64,000 nucleotides of DNA from a bacterium (GTDB lineage Bacteria; Sysuimicrobiota; Sysuimicrobiia; Sysuimicrobiales; Segetimicrobiaceae): positions 1 through 64,000 of the forward strand of contig DATGJN010000026.1 of the NCBI GenBank assembly GCA_035295165.1, written 5' to 3'. The notes beneath the pieces are model-generated. The model was given only the letters and a program-made list of their open reading frames with translations, ran no database searches and was not told the DNA's origin. The position numbers and the translations under genes were made by a program. Of this stretch, positions 33,113 to 42,397 are shown piece by piece. Within the stretch, counting starts at the first letter, position 1; every line of letters begins with the position of its first letter.

Positions 33113-35563
33113 CGTGACCGGACCGAACGGAAACGTACGCCCGCCGCCGAATCCGATCACCGCCTTCGTGCGCGGAGTGTCGACCGTCACGACGCCGCGT
33201 CCTTCTTCCCGCACCGCCCACGCGAGTTGACCGGTGTCGCTCACGGCACGTCCGGTCTCCGGACGAGGTTCCGCGGGCGCCGGAGGCGCACCGCTCGCGA
33301 CGGCGACGCGGTGCCGAAGCGGCAGGATCTCCGCCCCCCGGCCGATGGTCTCATACGCACGGCCGATATCCGTGGACCGGGCGATCTCCTGCTCCTGCTC
33401 GGCCGTGGAGCCGACCGTCACCAGCCGCACGCCCGGTGCCACGTCCTCCCGCCTGAACATCACCGCCCCCAGCCAGGCGCTCAGCAACCGGACGGGGTCG
33501 GTGTCGAGGGCGAAGTAGTTGCGGATCACCGGCCTGGCCCAATCCTCCTGCGACAACCACTGGGATCCCCAACCCTCCCGGTACGCCCATCCCGCGACGC
33601 CATCCCAGTCCTGGAGCGATCCATAGGCGGAGGCTAGCATGAACGCCTCGGCCCCGAAGGTGTTCGGTTGTGGATGGTTGTACTCGTCGACGACGAGCGG
33701 CCTGCCGGGTCGGCGGTAGAAGGCGATCCGGTTGAGCGGGTACCACCCATCGCGGGCGCCCGTCATGCTCCGGTTTCGCACAAACCAATTGTCGGGATCC
33801 CACGGACGGCCGGGAAAGACGGGATGCGACCAGTAGCCGTGCATGGATGTGACGTCTGACTCTACCTGTGTGTCAGTCGGGCTGTAGTCCGCCTGCGAGC
33901 CCACGAGCAGCGACCGCACGTGCAGCTCGTCCCGGAGAAACCGAAACTGGTCGGCAAAGAACGCCCGTTGGGTCTCGAAGAGGAACGCCACCCAATCGCG
34001 TTGAGCGCCGAGCGTGCGCCCGGTCAGCGCCGCGTGGGCGAGCGGGGGCACCGTTCCTCGCGTGGCGCTCTCGTCGTCGCCGAGACCGACGACCGCATCC
34101 TGGAGGAGTGACACGCCGGTCACCGATACCGTCGCGGGTTGATAGCCCACGACGAGATTGAGCTTCGCGTCCGGCTCGGATTCGGTCGCGGTCAGCTCCG
34201 CCGCGTATTCATGCCACGCGTCGGTGAGCGTCCAGTCGACGGACTGCGTGACCACACGGTAGGGGGGATGCGCCTGTTGGACGTTGACCGTGATCCGGAT
34301 GCCGGGCCGGACCGCGCGGGCCCACAGGGTCAGCCGGTACGGACGGTCTTTCTGCAACCGCAGTCGGTTCTGGGAAACGGTGACGTGCCAGCCTTCGGCG
34401 TCGACGCGGGCGACCCGCACGTCCATCCGCGGCGCCCCCGGTTGGGGGCCGCCCGCCCCGACCTCCGTCTGAGCGCTCGCATCGCCGTGCAGATCGAGGC
34501 GCCAGCCGGTCGTCCCACGCTCGAACCCGCCGTTTGCCAGGAGTTCTGGGCCCGCCGCGGAGGCGCCCGCGGTCCACGCGGCGCGCAGCGCCGCGTCGTC
34601 TCGGTAACGCGCGCGCAGCCACCGGTTCCACCTCATCTGGAGTTCCTCGGTGAGGGGATGCAGCGCCGGCGCCGCTCCGGTGATGAGAGGATCGAGCGCG
34701 CCTTGATCCCACGAACTCAGCAGCCCGTCCTCGTTGGTCACCTCCACGATCGCAATCGCCGGGTCTTCAGCGTAGGTCAACCCCGTGCGGGGATTGCGGT
34801 GCGTCAGGAGCTGCCGGGCGAGCGCCTGGTTCTCGGCGATCACGGGCGTATAGAACGCCGTCACGCCCGTGCCGTCAGACGGCCATCCCTCCGGCACGCT
34901 CTGCTGCGCGCCGAGGACGCCGGACGGGTACGCGCTGCGGAAATGGTTCAGCACCAGGTGCACGTAGATGCCGTGGTTGCGGAGTGCCGCAACGACCTCG
35001 TCGAGACGGCTGAGCGCGTCGGGGTCCAGCGTTCGCGTGACGGGGTTGAGCCATCCCGAGGGCGCCAGATTGGAGTTTTGGGCGATGCGGACGTAGTTCA
35101 CGCCCATCCGGGCGAGCCGGGCGGCGACCCGCTCGGCCGTGGCACGGTCGGTGAGCGCCGCGCCGCTCGCGAGGTCGAACCCCCACAGGCGCACGCGCTC
35201 GTCGCCCCGGTACAGATGGCCGTCCGAGCCGGCGCGCAGGCGGTCCGCCTCGCCCTCGATCGGCCGGTTCCACCCGCTGAGGTCCGTCGGTCCTGGCGAC
35301 GCGTCGTCCCACGGCATCGTAAATGGAAAGAGGTTGTCCGCGCCATGAGAGCGCGGCGGCGGAGTCATAGACACGAGCGCCGCCACCAGCCCCACCGCGA
35401 GCGCGCGTACGGCCCACAGGGATGCGCGTCCGGACCGAGCCGGGCGAGCTGGCGTTTGACTATCGTTCCACGGTCGCAGAACCGCACCACCCCACCAGGC
35501 GTCTCCGCATCGTCGAGGTGCCCCCGGAAGATGCCTCCTGCACGAGCAACAACGTCCAAACAC
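32696..35563 (-). CDS. Secreted glycosidase with internal carbohydrate-binding module
   Basis: A ~900-residue protein. An N-terminal hydrophobic stretch (AVRALAVGLVAALVSM) precedes a cellulase-like TIM barrel: YRGDERVRLWGFDLASGA, RMGVNYVRIAQNSN, YVHLVLNHF, and the probable acid/base Glu in IVEVTNEDG. A beta-sandwich module of CBM4/9 type follows (LANGGFERGTTGW to LTLWARA), then the second half of the barrel with the probable nucleophile Glu in LVVDEYNHPQPNTFG, and beta-rich C-terminal domains. It cleaves an unknown polysaccharide. The start is uncertain: GTG 35563 is my choice, but in-frame ATGs at 35704 and 35761 exist and none has a good ribosome site. Confidence 0.8.
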   Translation of the reverse strand: MFGRCCSCRRHLPGAPRRCGDAWWGGAVLRPWNDSQTPARPARSGRASLWAVRALAVGLVAALVSMTPPPRSHGADNLFPFTMPWDDASPGPTDLSGWNRPIEGEADRLRAGSDGHLYRGDERVRLWGFDLASGAALTDRATAERVAARLARMGVNYVRIAQNSNLAPSGWLNPVTRTLDPDALSRLDEVVAALRNHGIYVHLVLNHFRSAYPSGVLGAQQSVPEGWPSDGTGVTAFYTPVIAENQALARQLLTHRNPRTGLTYAEDPAIAIVEVTNEDGLLSSWDQGALDPLITGAAPALHPLTEELQMRWNRWLRARYRDDAALRAAWTAGASAAGPELLANGGFERGTTGWRLDLHGDASAQTEVGAGGPQPGAPRMDVRVARVDAEGWHVTVSQNRLRLQKDRPYRLTLWARAVRPGIRITVNVQQAHPPYRVVTQSVDWTLTDAWHEYAAELTATESEPDAKLNLVVGYQPATVSVTGVSLLQDAVVGLGDDESATRGTVPPLAHAALTGRTLGAQRDWVAFLFETQRAFFADQFRFLRDELHVRSLLVGSQADYSPTDTQVESDVTSMHGYWSHPVFPGRPWDPDNWFVRNRSMTGARDGWYPLNRIAFYRRPGRPLVVDEYNHPQPNTFGAEAFMLASAYGSLQDWDGVAGWAYREGWGSQWLSQEDWARPVIRNYFALDTDPVRLLSAWLGAVMFRREDVAPGVRLVTVGSTAEQEQEIARSTDIGRAYETIGRGAEILPLRHRVAVASGAPPAPAEPRPETGRAVSDTGQLAWAVREEGRGVVTVDTPRTKAVIGFGGGRTFPFGPVTLQPGATNQHGFGVWAVTAMDGSAPLDRARRMIVVALGYSQNTDARWTIYPDRPAGTGPPPDGVSVTLGNHWGGPPVLAEGVPARVTLTANSGRVRVWALDERGQQREPVPVHVEQGRAIVDIGPQYRTLWYEVETDAP

Positions 35564-35821
35564 GGTCCGATGGTTCCAGGCGCCGTCCGGACATCGCTCC
35601 GGGCCGTCCCGCACTCGTCGCCGATCCGCGCCGCGGTGCGGACCGCCCGGGAGGGAACGGAGATACCGTGCCGTAATAGTGTGCAATTCCGAAGTCCCGA
35701 ACATCAATCCGCGATGAGGTGACGCATGACGCAACGCCACTGGCCCGCCTGTCCCAGACACGCGCCTCGGTCAGACGGGTCGTTGGGGATCGCGTCGGCG
35801 GGCGCCCGCATAGCCGGCGCG

Positions 35822-36856
35822 ATGAATCGGCGTACCTTCCTCCGCACGGGGGCGCGAACGGTCGTGGGCGCGGCCGCGATCGCAGCGGGGAGCGGCTGGC
35901 TCGAGGGGGTGCGGGACACCGCAGCCGCGGCGCCCGCGGTCAAGGCGGCCGTCCAGTTCGGCTGGGTCAAGACCGTCGAATTCGCCGGGAGCTTCATCGC
36001 AGATGACCGCGGGTACTACACGTCCGAGGGGCTGGACATCGACATGCTCTCGGGCGGTCCGGGGGTGGACGTCGTCACCGCGATCGTGTCCGGGAAGGCC
36101 ACGTTCGGTTGCGGCACCGGCGCGCAGATCCTGGCGAAAGCGAGGCAGCAGGGCGCCCCGATCAAGGTGCTCGGTGTGCTGTACCAGAAGAGCCCGCTCG
36201 CGGTGCTCTCGTTGAAGAAGAGTCCGATCCGAACGCCGCAGGAGTTGCTCGGGAAGCGGGTTGGCGTTGCGGCCGCGGACAGCATTCCGTGGACGACGTG
36301 GTTGGCGCTCAACCACCTGGATGCGTCCAAGATCACGCGCGTGCCCGTGCAGTTCGATCCGGCGCCGCTCGTGACGGGTCAGGTGGATGCGTTCCTGTCG
36401 TTTGCGACCGAACAGCCGGTGGAGCTACAGGTCGCGGGGGTGCCGGTCGAGTTCTTTTTGCTGGCCGACTATGGGTACGCGTCGTACTCGGGATGCTACT
36501 ACGTCCTCGAGGACACGCTCAAGAACCGCCGCGACGACGTCGTACGTTTCATGCGCGCCGAGGTTCGCGGGTGGGAGGCGAACGCGGCGAACCCGTCGCT
36601 CGGCGCCAAGCTCACGGTCGAGAAGTACGGGAAGGCACTCGGGCTGAGCTACATGTCCCAATATCTGGGGAACAAGGTGACGGTCGAAAAACTAATGCAG
36701 ACCCCGGTGACCAAACAGCACGGGCTGCTGTGGATGGGGGATGCCGAAATCGCCGCCAACGTGTCCCTGTTCAAGCAGACCGGCATCACGGTCGGCCCGG
36801 AGCTGTTCACCTCGGAGGTGCTCCAGGAGATCTACCGCGGGCGGAACCGGGTGTGA
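35822..36856 (+). CDS. Tat-exported NMT1/THI5-like ABC substrate-binding protein
   Basis: A 344-residue binding protein with a twin-arginine signal (MNRRTFLRTGARTVVGAAAI). The mature part is of the NrtA/SsuA/ThiY group: QFGWVKTVEFAGSFIADDRG, YYTSEGLDIDMLSGGPGVD, FGCGTGAQILAKARQQGAPI and the lobe-2 start RVGVAAADSIPWTTWLAL. This group brings in nitrate, sulfonates, thiamine precursors, pyrimidines or similar small molecules. It is followed by its ATPase and a double permease, and then by adenine deaminase, which hints at a nucleobase or precursor as ligand. Confidence 0.9.
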   Translation: MNRRTFLRTGARTVVGAAAIAAGSGWLEGVRDTAAAAPAVKAAVQFGWVKTVEFAGSFIADDRGYYTSEGLDIDMLSGGPGVDVVTAIVSGKATFGCGTGAQILAKARQQGAPIKVLGVLYQKSPLAVLSLKKSPIRTPQELLGKRVGVAAADSIPWTTWLALNHLDASKITRVPVQFDPAPLVTGQVDAFLSFATEQPVELQVAGVPVEFFLLADYGYASYSGCYYVLEDTLKNRRDDVVRFMRAEVRGWEANAANPSLGAKLTVEKYGKALGLSYMSQYLGNKVTVEKLMQTPVTKQHGLLWMGDAEIAANVSLFKQTGITVGPELFTSEVLQEIYRGRNRV

Positions 36857-36896
36857 CCGCACCGGCCGCAGCCGCGCGGCCGGCGGTGGGTGAGCG

Positions 36897-37724
36897 GTGA
36901 CAGCCGGCGATGTCGGCGCCGCGACGTCCGCGGCGCGTCCCCCCGCGGGGTTGGTGCTCGACGGCGTCCGCAAGACCTATCGCCTCGGCGGACGGGAGAT
37001 TCAGGCGATCGGCCGCATGGACCTCCGCGTCGCGGCGGGCGCGTTTGTCGCGCTGTTGGGCCCGTCGGGGTGCGGCAAGTCCACCGCGCTCCGGCTGCTG
37101 GCGGATCTCGAGACGCCCACCGAAGGCGTCGTGCTCGTGGAGGGCGCACCGCCGGCGGCCGCGCGCGCGCAGCGCCGCCTGGCCATCGCGTTCCAGGATC
37201 CCGCGCTGCTGCCGTGGCGGACGGTCTACGGCAACGTGACGCTCCCGCTCGAGGTCACGGGTATTCGTGTTCCGAAGCACGAGGTGCTCGATCTGATCGC
37301 GCTCGTTGGCCTGCGCGGGTTCGAGAGCGCGCGCCCCGGGCAGCTCTCGGGCGGCATGCGGCAGCGCGCCGCCATCGCGCGCGCGCTGGTGACGCGTCCG
37401 CGGGTGCTGTTGCTGGACGAGCCGTTCGGCGCGCTCGACGAGATGACGCGTCAACGGATGAACTTGGAGCTCCTGCGAATTTGGGGCGAGCAGGCCCCGA
37501 CGACGCTGCTCGTCACCCACTCGATCGCCGAGGCGGTGTTTCTGGCAGACCGGGTGGTGGTCATGACCCCGCATCCGGGCACCGTCCGCGCCGAGGTGCC
37601 GATCGATCTCGCGCGTCCGCGAGGGCCGGCGCTCCTGCGCAGCCCCTCGTTCCACGCCCTTTGCGACCGGCTCAGCGAGCTGTTGTTTACGGGCGCCGAG
37701 ACCGATGACGTCGCTGGGCGGTGA
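36897..37724 (+). CDS. ABC transporter ATP-binding protein (SsuB/TauB type)
   Basis: A 275-residue ATPase with Walker [10 protein letters not shown] (about residues 57-65), Q-loop in [12 protein letters not shown], signature LSGGMRQR, Walker [13 protein letters not shown] and switch His in VTHSIAEAV. The Q-loop and [12 protein letters not shown] sequence are typical of the nitrate/sulfonate/taurine importer ATPases. GTG start. It lies 40 bp after the binding protein and overlaps the permease gene by 20 bp. It is the only importer ATPase gene in the window. Confidence 0.95.
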   Translation: MTAGDVGAATSAARPPAGLVLDGVRKTYRLGGREIQAIGRMDLRVAAGAFVALLGPSGCGKSTALRLLADLETPTEGVVLVEGAPPAAARAQRRLAIAFQDPALLPWRTVYGNVTLPLEVTGIRVPKHEVLDLIALVGLRGFESARPGQLSGGMRQRAAIARALVTRPRVLLLDEPFGALDEMTRQRMNLELLRIWGEQAPTTLLVTHSIAEAVFLADRVVVMTPHPGTVRAEVPIDLARPRGPALLRSPSFHALCDRLSELLFTGAETDDVAGR

Positions 37725-39357
37725 GGGACCGGCCGCGGATGTGCCGGCGGCCGGCGCCCGGTCGCACGCCCGCGGCCTGGGGCGGCTTCCCGCGTGGAGC
37801 GACGCGATCCTGGGACCGGTCGCGCTCGCGGGGCTGTGGCAACTCGCCGGAACGGTGCTGCCGTGGGCACGCTACACGCTGTCGAGTCCGTCCGCGATCG
37901 CGCTCCGCGCGTGGCACGACCTGGCGATCTACCCGACGAACGTGGCCACGACCCTCTCGGAGGCGGGGCGCGGGTTTCTGTGGGGGAACGTGGTCGCGAT
38001 CGTGCTCGCGCTCGTGATCGTGCAGGCGCCACGGATCGAGGCGCTCCTCATGCAAGTGGCGATCGTGATCTACGCCACGCCGCTGCTCGCGATCGCACCG
38101 ATCATCGCGGTCGTGCTCCCCGGCGACGAGCCCAAGGTGGTGCTGGCGGCGCTGGCCGTCTTCTTTCCGACCGTGATCGCCGCGCTGATCGGCCTCCGTT
38201 CGGCGGACGCCGCGTCGCTCGATCTCATCCACACGCTTGGCGGCCGATCATGGGACGTGCTCCGCAAGGTGCGCGTGCCCGCGAGCGTGCCTTGGATCTT
38301 CGCGGGGCTCCGCATCGCCGCGCCGGCGGCCGTGCTCGGCGCCGTGCTCGGCGAGTTCCTCGGGGGGGACCGCGGACTCGGTGTCGCGATGGTAAACGCC
38401 ATGGCGACGCTGGACACGCCGCGGGTGTGGGGGCTCGCGATCGCGTCCAGCGCGCTCGCCGGCGCCGGGTTCGTGATGGCGGCCGTCGCCGCCCGCGCGC
38501 TCGTGACCTGGTCGCCGCCGCTCGACGTGGCAGTGGCATCGATCGGCCGGCTCGCCGGGTCGGCCGTTGGGCTGCCGTGGGCGGCCCGCCGGGCGGGACT
38601 GCTGGTGCTCTCGATCGGGGTGATGCTGGGCCTGTGGACGGCGTTCATCACGATCTTCCATCTCAATCCGTTCTTCGCGAAAGACCCCGGCGCGGTCGCG
38701 CGCGACCTGTTCGCGGGGCCGCAAGCGCCGGGGGAGCGGGGCGCGCTCGCGCAGGCCCTCGCGATGACGCTCGCCGACGCCGCGGTCGGATTTGCGGCCG
38801 GCACGGCTGCCGCGGCGCTCGTGGCCGTCGTCTTCGTGGTGCACCCGCGCCTCGAGCGGGCGTTCATGCCGGTGGCGATCGCGCTCCGCTCCGTGCCGGT
38901 GATCGCGATGACGCCGCTGTTGGTGTTGCTGTTCGGCCGGGGGCTCCTTGGCACCACCGTCATCACCGGGATCATCACGTTCTTTCCGACGTTGGTAAAT
39001 GTGCTGCAGGGGCTCCGCTCCGCGTCGCCGCAGGCCGTCGAGGTGCTGACGTTGTACGGGGCCGCGCCATGGACGGTCGTGTGGAAGGTACGGCTCCCGA
39101 GCGCCCTGCCAAGCCTCTTCGCGTCGGTGCGTATCTCGGCGCTCGGTTCGATCCTGGGCGCGATCGTCGCCGAGTGGCTGGCGACCGGGCGCGGTCTCGG
39201 GTATTTGATGATCATCTCGCGGGCGCAGTTCCAGTTTCCGATGTTGTGGGCCGCGGGAATGCTCGTCACGGTCGTGTCGGTGGTCATCTACGGGATCATC
39301 TCGTGGATCGAGATCCCGGTCCTCCGGCGCTACGCGCCCGGTCAGGTCGATCAATGA
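37705..39357 (+). CDS. Fused double ABC permease (two SsuC-type domains in one chain)
   Basis: A 550-residue membrane protein made of two complete permease domains of the SsuC/TauC type. Repeat 1 (about 30-275) has an EAA loop at [20 protein letters not shown]; repeat 2 (about 295-540) has one at [20 protein letters not shown]. Each is followed by the same pattern ([20 protein letters not shown] versus [20 protein letters not shown]). One chain thus supplies both halves of the transmembrane dimer that normally comes from two identical subunits. It is coupled to the ATPase by overlap. Confidence 0.93.
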   Translation: MTSLGGEGPAADVPAAGARSHARGLGRLPAWSDAILGPVALAGLWQLAGTVLPWARYTLSSPSAIALRAWHDLAIYPTNVATTLSEAGRGFLWGNVVAIVLALVIVQAPRIEALLMQVAIVIYATPLLAIAPIIAVVLPGDEPKVVLAALAVFFPTVIAALIGLRSADAASLDLIHTLGGRSWDVLRKVRVPASVPWIFAGLRIAAPAAVLGAVLGEFLGGDRGLGVAMVNAMATLDTPRVWGLAIASSALAGAGFVMAAVAARALVTWSPPLDVAVASIGRLAGSAVGLPWAARRAGLLVLSIGVMLGLWTAFITIFHLNPFFAKDPGAVARDLFAGPQAPGERGALAQALAMTLADAAVGFAAGTAAAALVAVVFVVHPRLERAFMPVAIALRSVPVIAMTPLLVLLFGRGLLGTTVITGIITFFPTLVNVLQGLRSASPQAVEVLTLYGAAPWTVVWKVRLPSALPSLFASVRISALGSILGAIVAEWLATGRGLGYLMIISRAQFQFPMLWAAGMLVTVVSVVIYGIISWIEIPVLRRYAPGQVDQ

Positions 39358-39390
39358 CGCGGGACGACGCAGGATGAAACGGGGTGGCGC

Positions 39391-41205
39391 ATGGCGATGA
39401 CGTGGAGCGGCGAGCCGGTCTACGATCGGAAGGCGCTGATCGACGCGGCGGCCGGGCGGCGCGAACTGGACCTCGTGGTGCGGGGCGTTTCCGTTGTCAA
39501 CGTGTTCACCGGCGAGGTGCGTCCGGGCGACATTGGGATCAGCGGAGGGCGGATCGCGCATGTCACCGGGCCGGGGGAGCCCCCGCTTGCCGGGCGCGAG
39601 ATGGTGGACCGCCCGGACTGGTTCGCGATTCCCGGGCTGATCGACACGCACGTGCACATCGAGAGCAGCATGATCACGGCGCGGCACTACAGCGAGGTGG
39701 TGCTGCCTCACGGCACCACCACCGTGCTCATCGACCCGCACGAGCTCGCCAACGTGATGGGCCTGCGAGGCGTCCGGTACATGGTGGACGATTCCGCTGC
39801 CACACCGCTCCGTGTGCTCGTGACGGCACCGTCCTGCGTGCCGTCGGCGCCGTCGGTGGAGACCGCGGGCGCCAGTTTCGGCCGCCGGGAGATCGAGGAG
39901 ATGCTGACGTGGCCGCGGGTCGTCGGGCTGGCGGAGGTGATGGACTATCCCGCGGTGATCCGGGGCGACGACCGGATGCTGGGGTTGATCGAGGCGGCGG
40001 AGGCGGCGGGCGGAATCGTCCAGGGACACGCGCCGCGCGTCCGCGGGCGACTGTTGTCGGCGTATGTTGCGGCCGGGATCGATTCCGACCACGAGAATCG
40101 CGAGGCGGTCGACGCGCTCGCCAAGCTTCGCGCCGGCCTCTACCTCGACGTGCGGGAGAGTTCGCTGTCGCCGAACGCCGCGGCCATGGCCGAGGCGCTT
40201 CGAGGCCGCGGGTATCTGCCGACCGTCACGCTCTGCACGGACGACGTCGTGCCTGAGGACCTGCTGCGATACGGCCACATCGATCATGTTGCCCGGCGGC
40301 TCGTCGAGGAGGGGCTGGACCCCGTGGATGTCGTGCGGTTCGCGACGCTCAACGCGGCCAACCGGATCCGCCGGCACGACCTCGGCGCGTTGAGCCCCGG
40401 TCGGATCGCCGACGTGGTGCTGTTGTCCGACATCGGGCGGTTTGACGTTCGCGAGGTCTACCGCGCGGGCCGCCTCGTGGCGCAGGACGGGCGATGCGTC
40501 GTCGTGCCGCCGGCGGAGCGCCTTCGCGCCGAGAGCGCCGCCGTGGAGCGCGAGAACACGATCCATCTGCCGGCCGGTCTCGGCGCCGACGCGTTCCGGC
40601 TACGCGTCCCGGGAACGCCGGACGGCGACGCGGTAATCCGCGTGATCGACTTCAACGGCCGCAGCGCGCCCGTGCGGACGACCTACGGTACGATGCGGGT
40701 CCGGATCGCAGGCGGCGAGGTGACGCTGCCCGCGGGCGACGGACGGCCCGCCGTGACCCTCGCGGTCGTCGAACGCCACGGCCGGCACGGGGGCGTGACC
40801 TGCGCCGTCCTCCGCGGCTTCGGTCCGAGCGAGGGGGCGCTCGCCAGTTCGGTGTCCCACGACTCGCACAATCTGACGGTGGTAGGGACCGATCGGGACG
40901 ACATGCTCGCGGCATGCCGCGCGCTCGCCGAGTGCGGCGGTGGCATCGTGCTCGTGCGCCGCGGGGCGGTGGTCGCAAAGATCGACCTGCCGGTTGCCGG
41001 GCTCCTGTCGTTGCGTCCGGCCGAGGATGTCGCCCGCGAGGTCGCGGCGTTCCGGCGCGCGGCCGAGGCGGCCGGGATGGTGGGGGAGCGACCGTTCACC
41101 GGTATCGTCTCGCTCACGCTCGCGGTGAGCCCGGAAGCCAAGCTGTCCGACCTCGGACTGATCGACGTGGAGCGCCAGACGCTGCTGCCGATGGTCGTGG
41201 GGTAA
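39391..41205 (+). CDS. ade: Adenine deaminase
   Basis: A 604-residue amidohydrolase that turns adenine into hypoxanthine and ammonia. The metal site starts with DTHVHIESSM, followed by GTTTVLIDPHELANVMG, AEVMDYPAVIRGD, QGHAPRVRG, GIDSDHE and LCTDD. The C-terminal adenine-deaminase domain shows SVSHDSHNLTVVGTDRDDM and SLTLAVSPEAKLSDLG. Length matches bacterial Ade. The ATG follows GGGGTGG. Thirty-three bases after the permease, it belongs to the ABC operon, which suggests purine salvage from imported material; that link is inferred. Confidence 0.95.
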   Translation: MAMTWSGEPVYDRKALIDAAAGRRELDLVVRGVSVVNVFTGEVRPGDIGISGGRIAHVTGPGEPPLAGREMVDRPDWFAIPGLIDTHVHIESSMITARHYSEVVLPHGTTTVLIDPHELANVMGLRGVRYMVDDSAATPLRVLVTAPSCVPSAPSVETAGASFGRREIEEMLTWPRVVGLAEVMDYPAVIRGDDRMLGLIEAAEAAGGIVQGHAPRVRGRLLSAYVAAGIDSDHENREAVDALAKLRAGLYLDVRESSLSPNAAAMAEALRGRGYLPTVTLCTDDVVPEDLLRYGHIDHVARRLVEEGLDPVDVVRFATLNAANRIRRHDLGALSPGRIADVVLLSDIGRFDVREVYRAGRLVAQDGRCVVVPPAERLRAESAAVERENTIHLPAGLGADAFRLRVPGTPDGDAVIRVIDFNGRSAPVRTTYGTMRVRIAGGEVTLPAGDGRPAVTLAVVERHGRHGGVTCAVLRGFGPSEGALASSVSHDSHNLTVVGTDRDDMLAACRALAECGGGIVLVRRGAVVAKIDLPVAGLLSLRPAEDVAREVAAFRRAAEAAGMVGERPFTGIVSLTLAVSPEAKLSDLGLIDVERQTLLPMVVG

Positions 41206-41215
41206 CGCGGCAGAC

Positions 41216-41413
41216 CTGAATCTCGCGACGCTGGGCCTGCTGCTGTCGGCGGCCACCGGTGTGATCGGCGGCACGTCGATCCTCGCCGTACTGGAGCGCC
41301 TGCAGACGATCCGCAGCGTCTCGCAGACGGGGAAGCAGACGCTGCGCGGCGCAACCGTACTCGGGTTGACGTGGATCTACGCCCGGACCGCGGACGCTCA
41401 ATGGAAGGAGTAG
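41216..41413 (+). CDS. Possible small membrane protein, start unclear
   Basis: The 240 bp between adenine deaminase and the next isomerase hold a frame that reads like a real small membrane protein: LGLLLSAATGVIGGTSILAV, then RSVSQTGKQTLRGATVLGL and a TAG at 41411. It has one or two hydrophobic stretches separated by a basic loop. There is no ATG, GTG or TTG at the right place; CTG 41216 is the nearest conceivable start. It could be a non-canonically started gene, a relic, or chance. Confidence 0.35.
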   Translation: MNLATLGLLLSAATGVIGGTSILAVLERLQTIRSVSQTGKQTLRGATVLGLTWIYARTADAQWKE

Positions 41414-41446
41414 ACGACGGTGGACGCAACGGCAGGAGGCGGACCG

Positions 41447-42367
41447 ATGCAACTGGGGTTTGTGAGCGCCATTCTTGCGGATCTCTCGCTCGAGGCCGTG
41501 TTCCATGTTGCGGCCCAGGCTGGGTTCGATTGCATCGAGGTGATGTGCTGGCCGCGCGGGAAGGCGGAGCGGCGATACGCCGGGGTGACCCATATCGACG
41601 TCACGGCGCTGGACGCCCGGACCGTCGCGGACGTGCACGGGTTGATACGATGGAGCCGCGTGCAGATCTCCGCGCTCGGATACTACCCGAATCCCCTTGC
41701 GCCCGATGAGACCGAGCGCCGCGTCGCCCTCGACCATCTTCACGCGGTCATCGACGCAGCCCAGCGCCTGGGGCTCTCCCGCGTCAATACGTTCGTCGGG
41801 CGGGACCCCCACCGCTCGATCGACGATCAGTGGCCGTTGTTCCGGGAGGTGTGGCCGCCGCTCGTTCAGTACGCCGCGGAGCGGAACGTCTGCCTCGGGG
41901 TCGAGAACTGCCCGATGCTGTTCACGCAGGACGAGTGGCCGGGCGGCAAGAACTTGGCGATCAGCCCGGCGGTCTGGCGGCGGATGTTCGAGGAGATCCC
42001 CGACCCGCACTTCGGCCTCAACTACGACCCGTCGCACATGATCTGGCAGCAGATGGACGAGATCCGGCCGATCGCGGAGTTCCGCGCGCGGCTGCACCAC
42101 GTGCACGCGAAGGACGCCAGGCTCGACCGGCGCCGGCTCGACGACGTCGGGGTGCTCGCGGTCCCGCTTGCGTTCCACACGCCGAAGCTCCCGGGGCTGG
42201 GCGACGTGCGGTGGGGGCCGTTCTTTTCCGCGCTGACGGACGCGGGCTACGCGGGGCCGGTCTGCGTCGAGGTCGAGGACCGCGCGTACGAAGCCACCCT
42301 CGACGATCGCAAGCGCGCGCTGCGGCAGTCCGCGGCGTACTTGAGACAGTTCATCCCGCGGGGCTGA
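41447..42367 (+). CDS. Sugar phosphate isomerase/epimerase (TIM barrel)
   Basis: A 306-residue xylose-isomerase-like barrel protein: [42 protein letters not shown], metal-ligand Glu in [36 protein letters not shown] and the last Glu of [11 protein letters not shown]. It probably interconverts keto sugars or polyol derivatives. ATG 41447 has AGGAGG 7 nt upstream. The next gene, an oxidoreductase, starts 30 bp after its stop, a common pairing in inositol or rare-sugar catabolism. Confidence 0.9.
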   Translation: MQLGFVSAILADLSLEAVFHVAAQAGFDCIEVMCWPRGKAERRYAGVTHIDVTALDARTVADVHGLIRWSRVQISALGYYPNPLAPDETERRVALDHLHAVIDAAQRLGLSRVNTFVGRDPHRSIDDQWPLFREVWPPLVQYAAERNVCLGVENCPMLFTQDEWPGGKNLAISPAVWRRMFEEIPDPHFGLNYDPSHMIWQQMDEIRPIAEFRARLHHVHAKDARLDRRRLDDVGVLAVPLAFHTPKLPGLGDVRWGPFFSALTDAGYAGPVCVEVEDRAYEATLDDRKRALRQSAAYLRQFIPRG

Positions 42368-42397
42368 GGTCGGCGGGCCGCGGAAGGAGAGGCCGAG

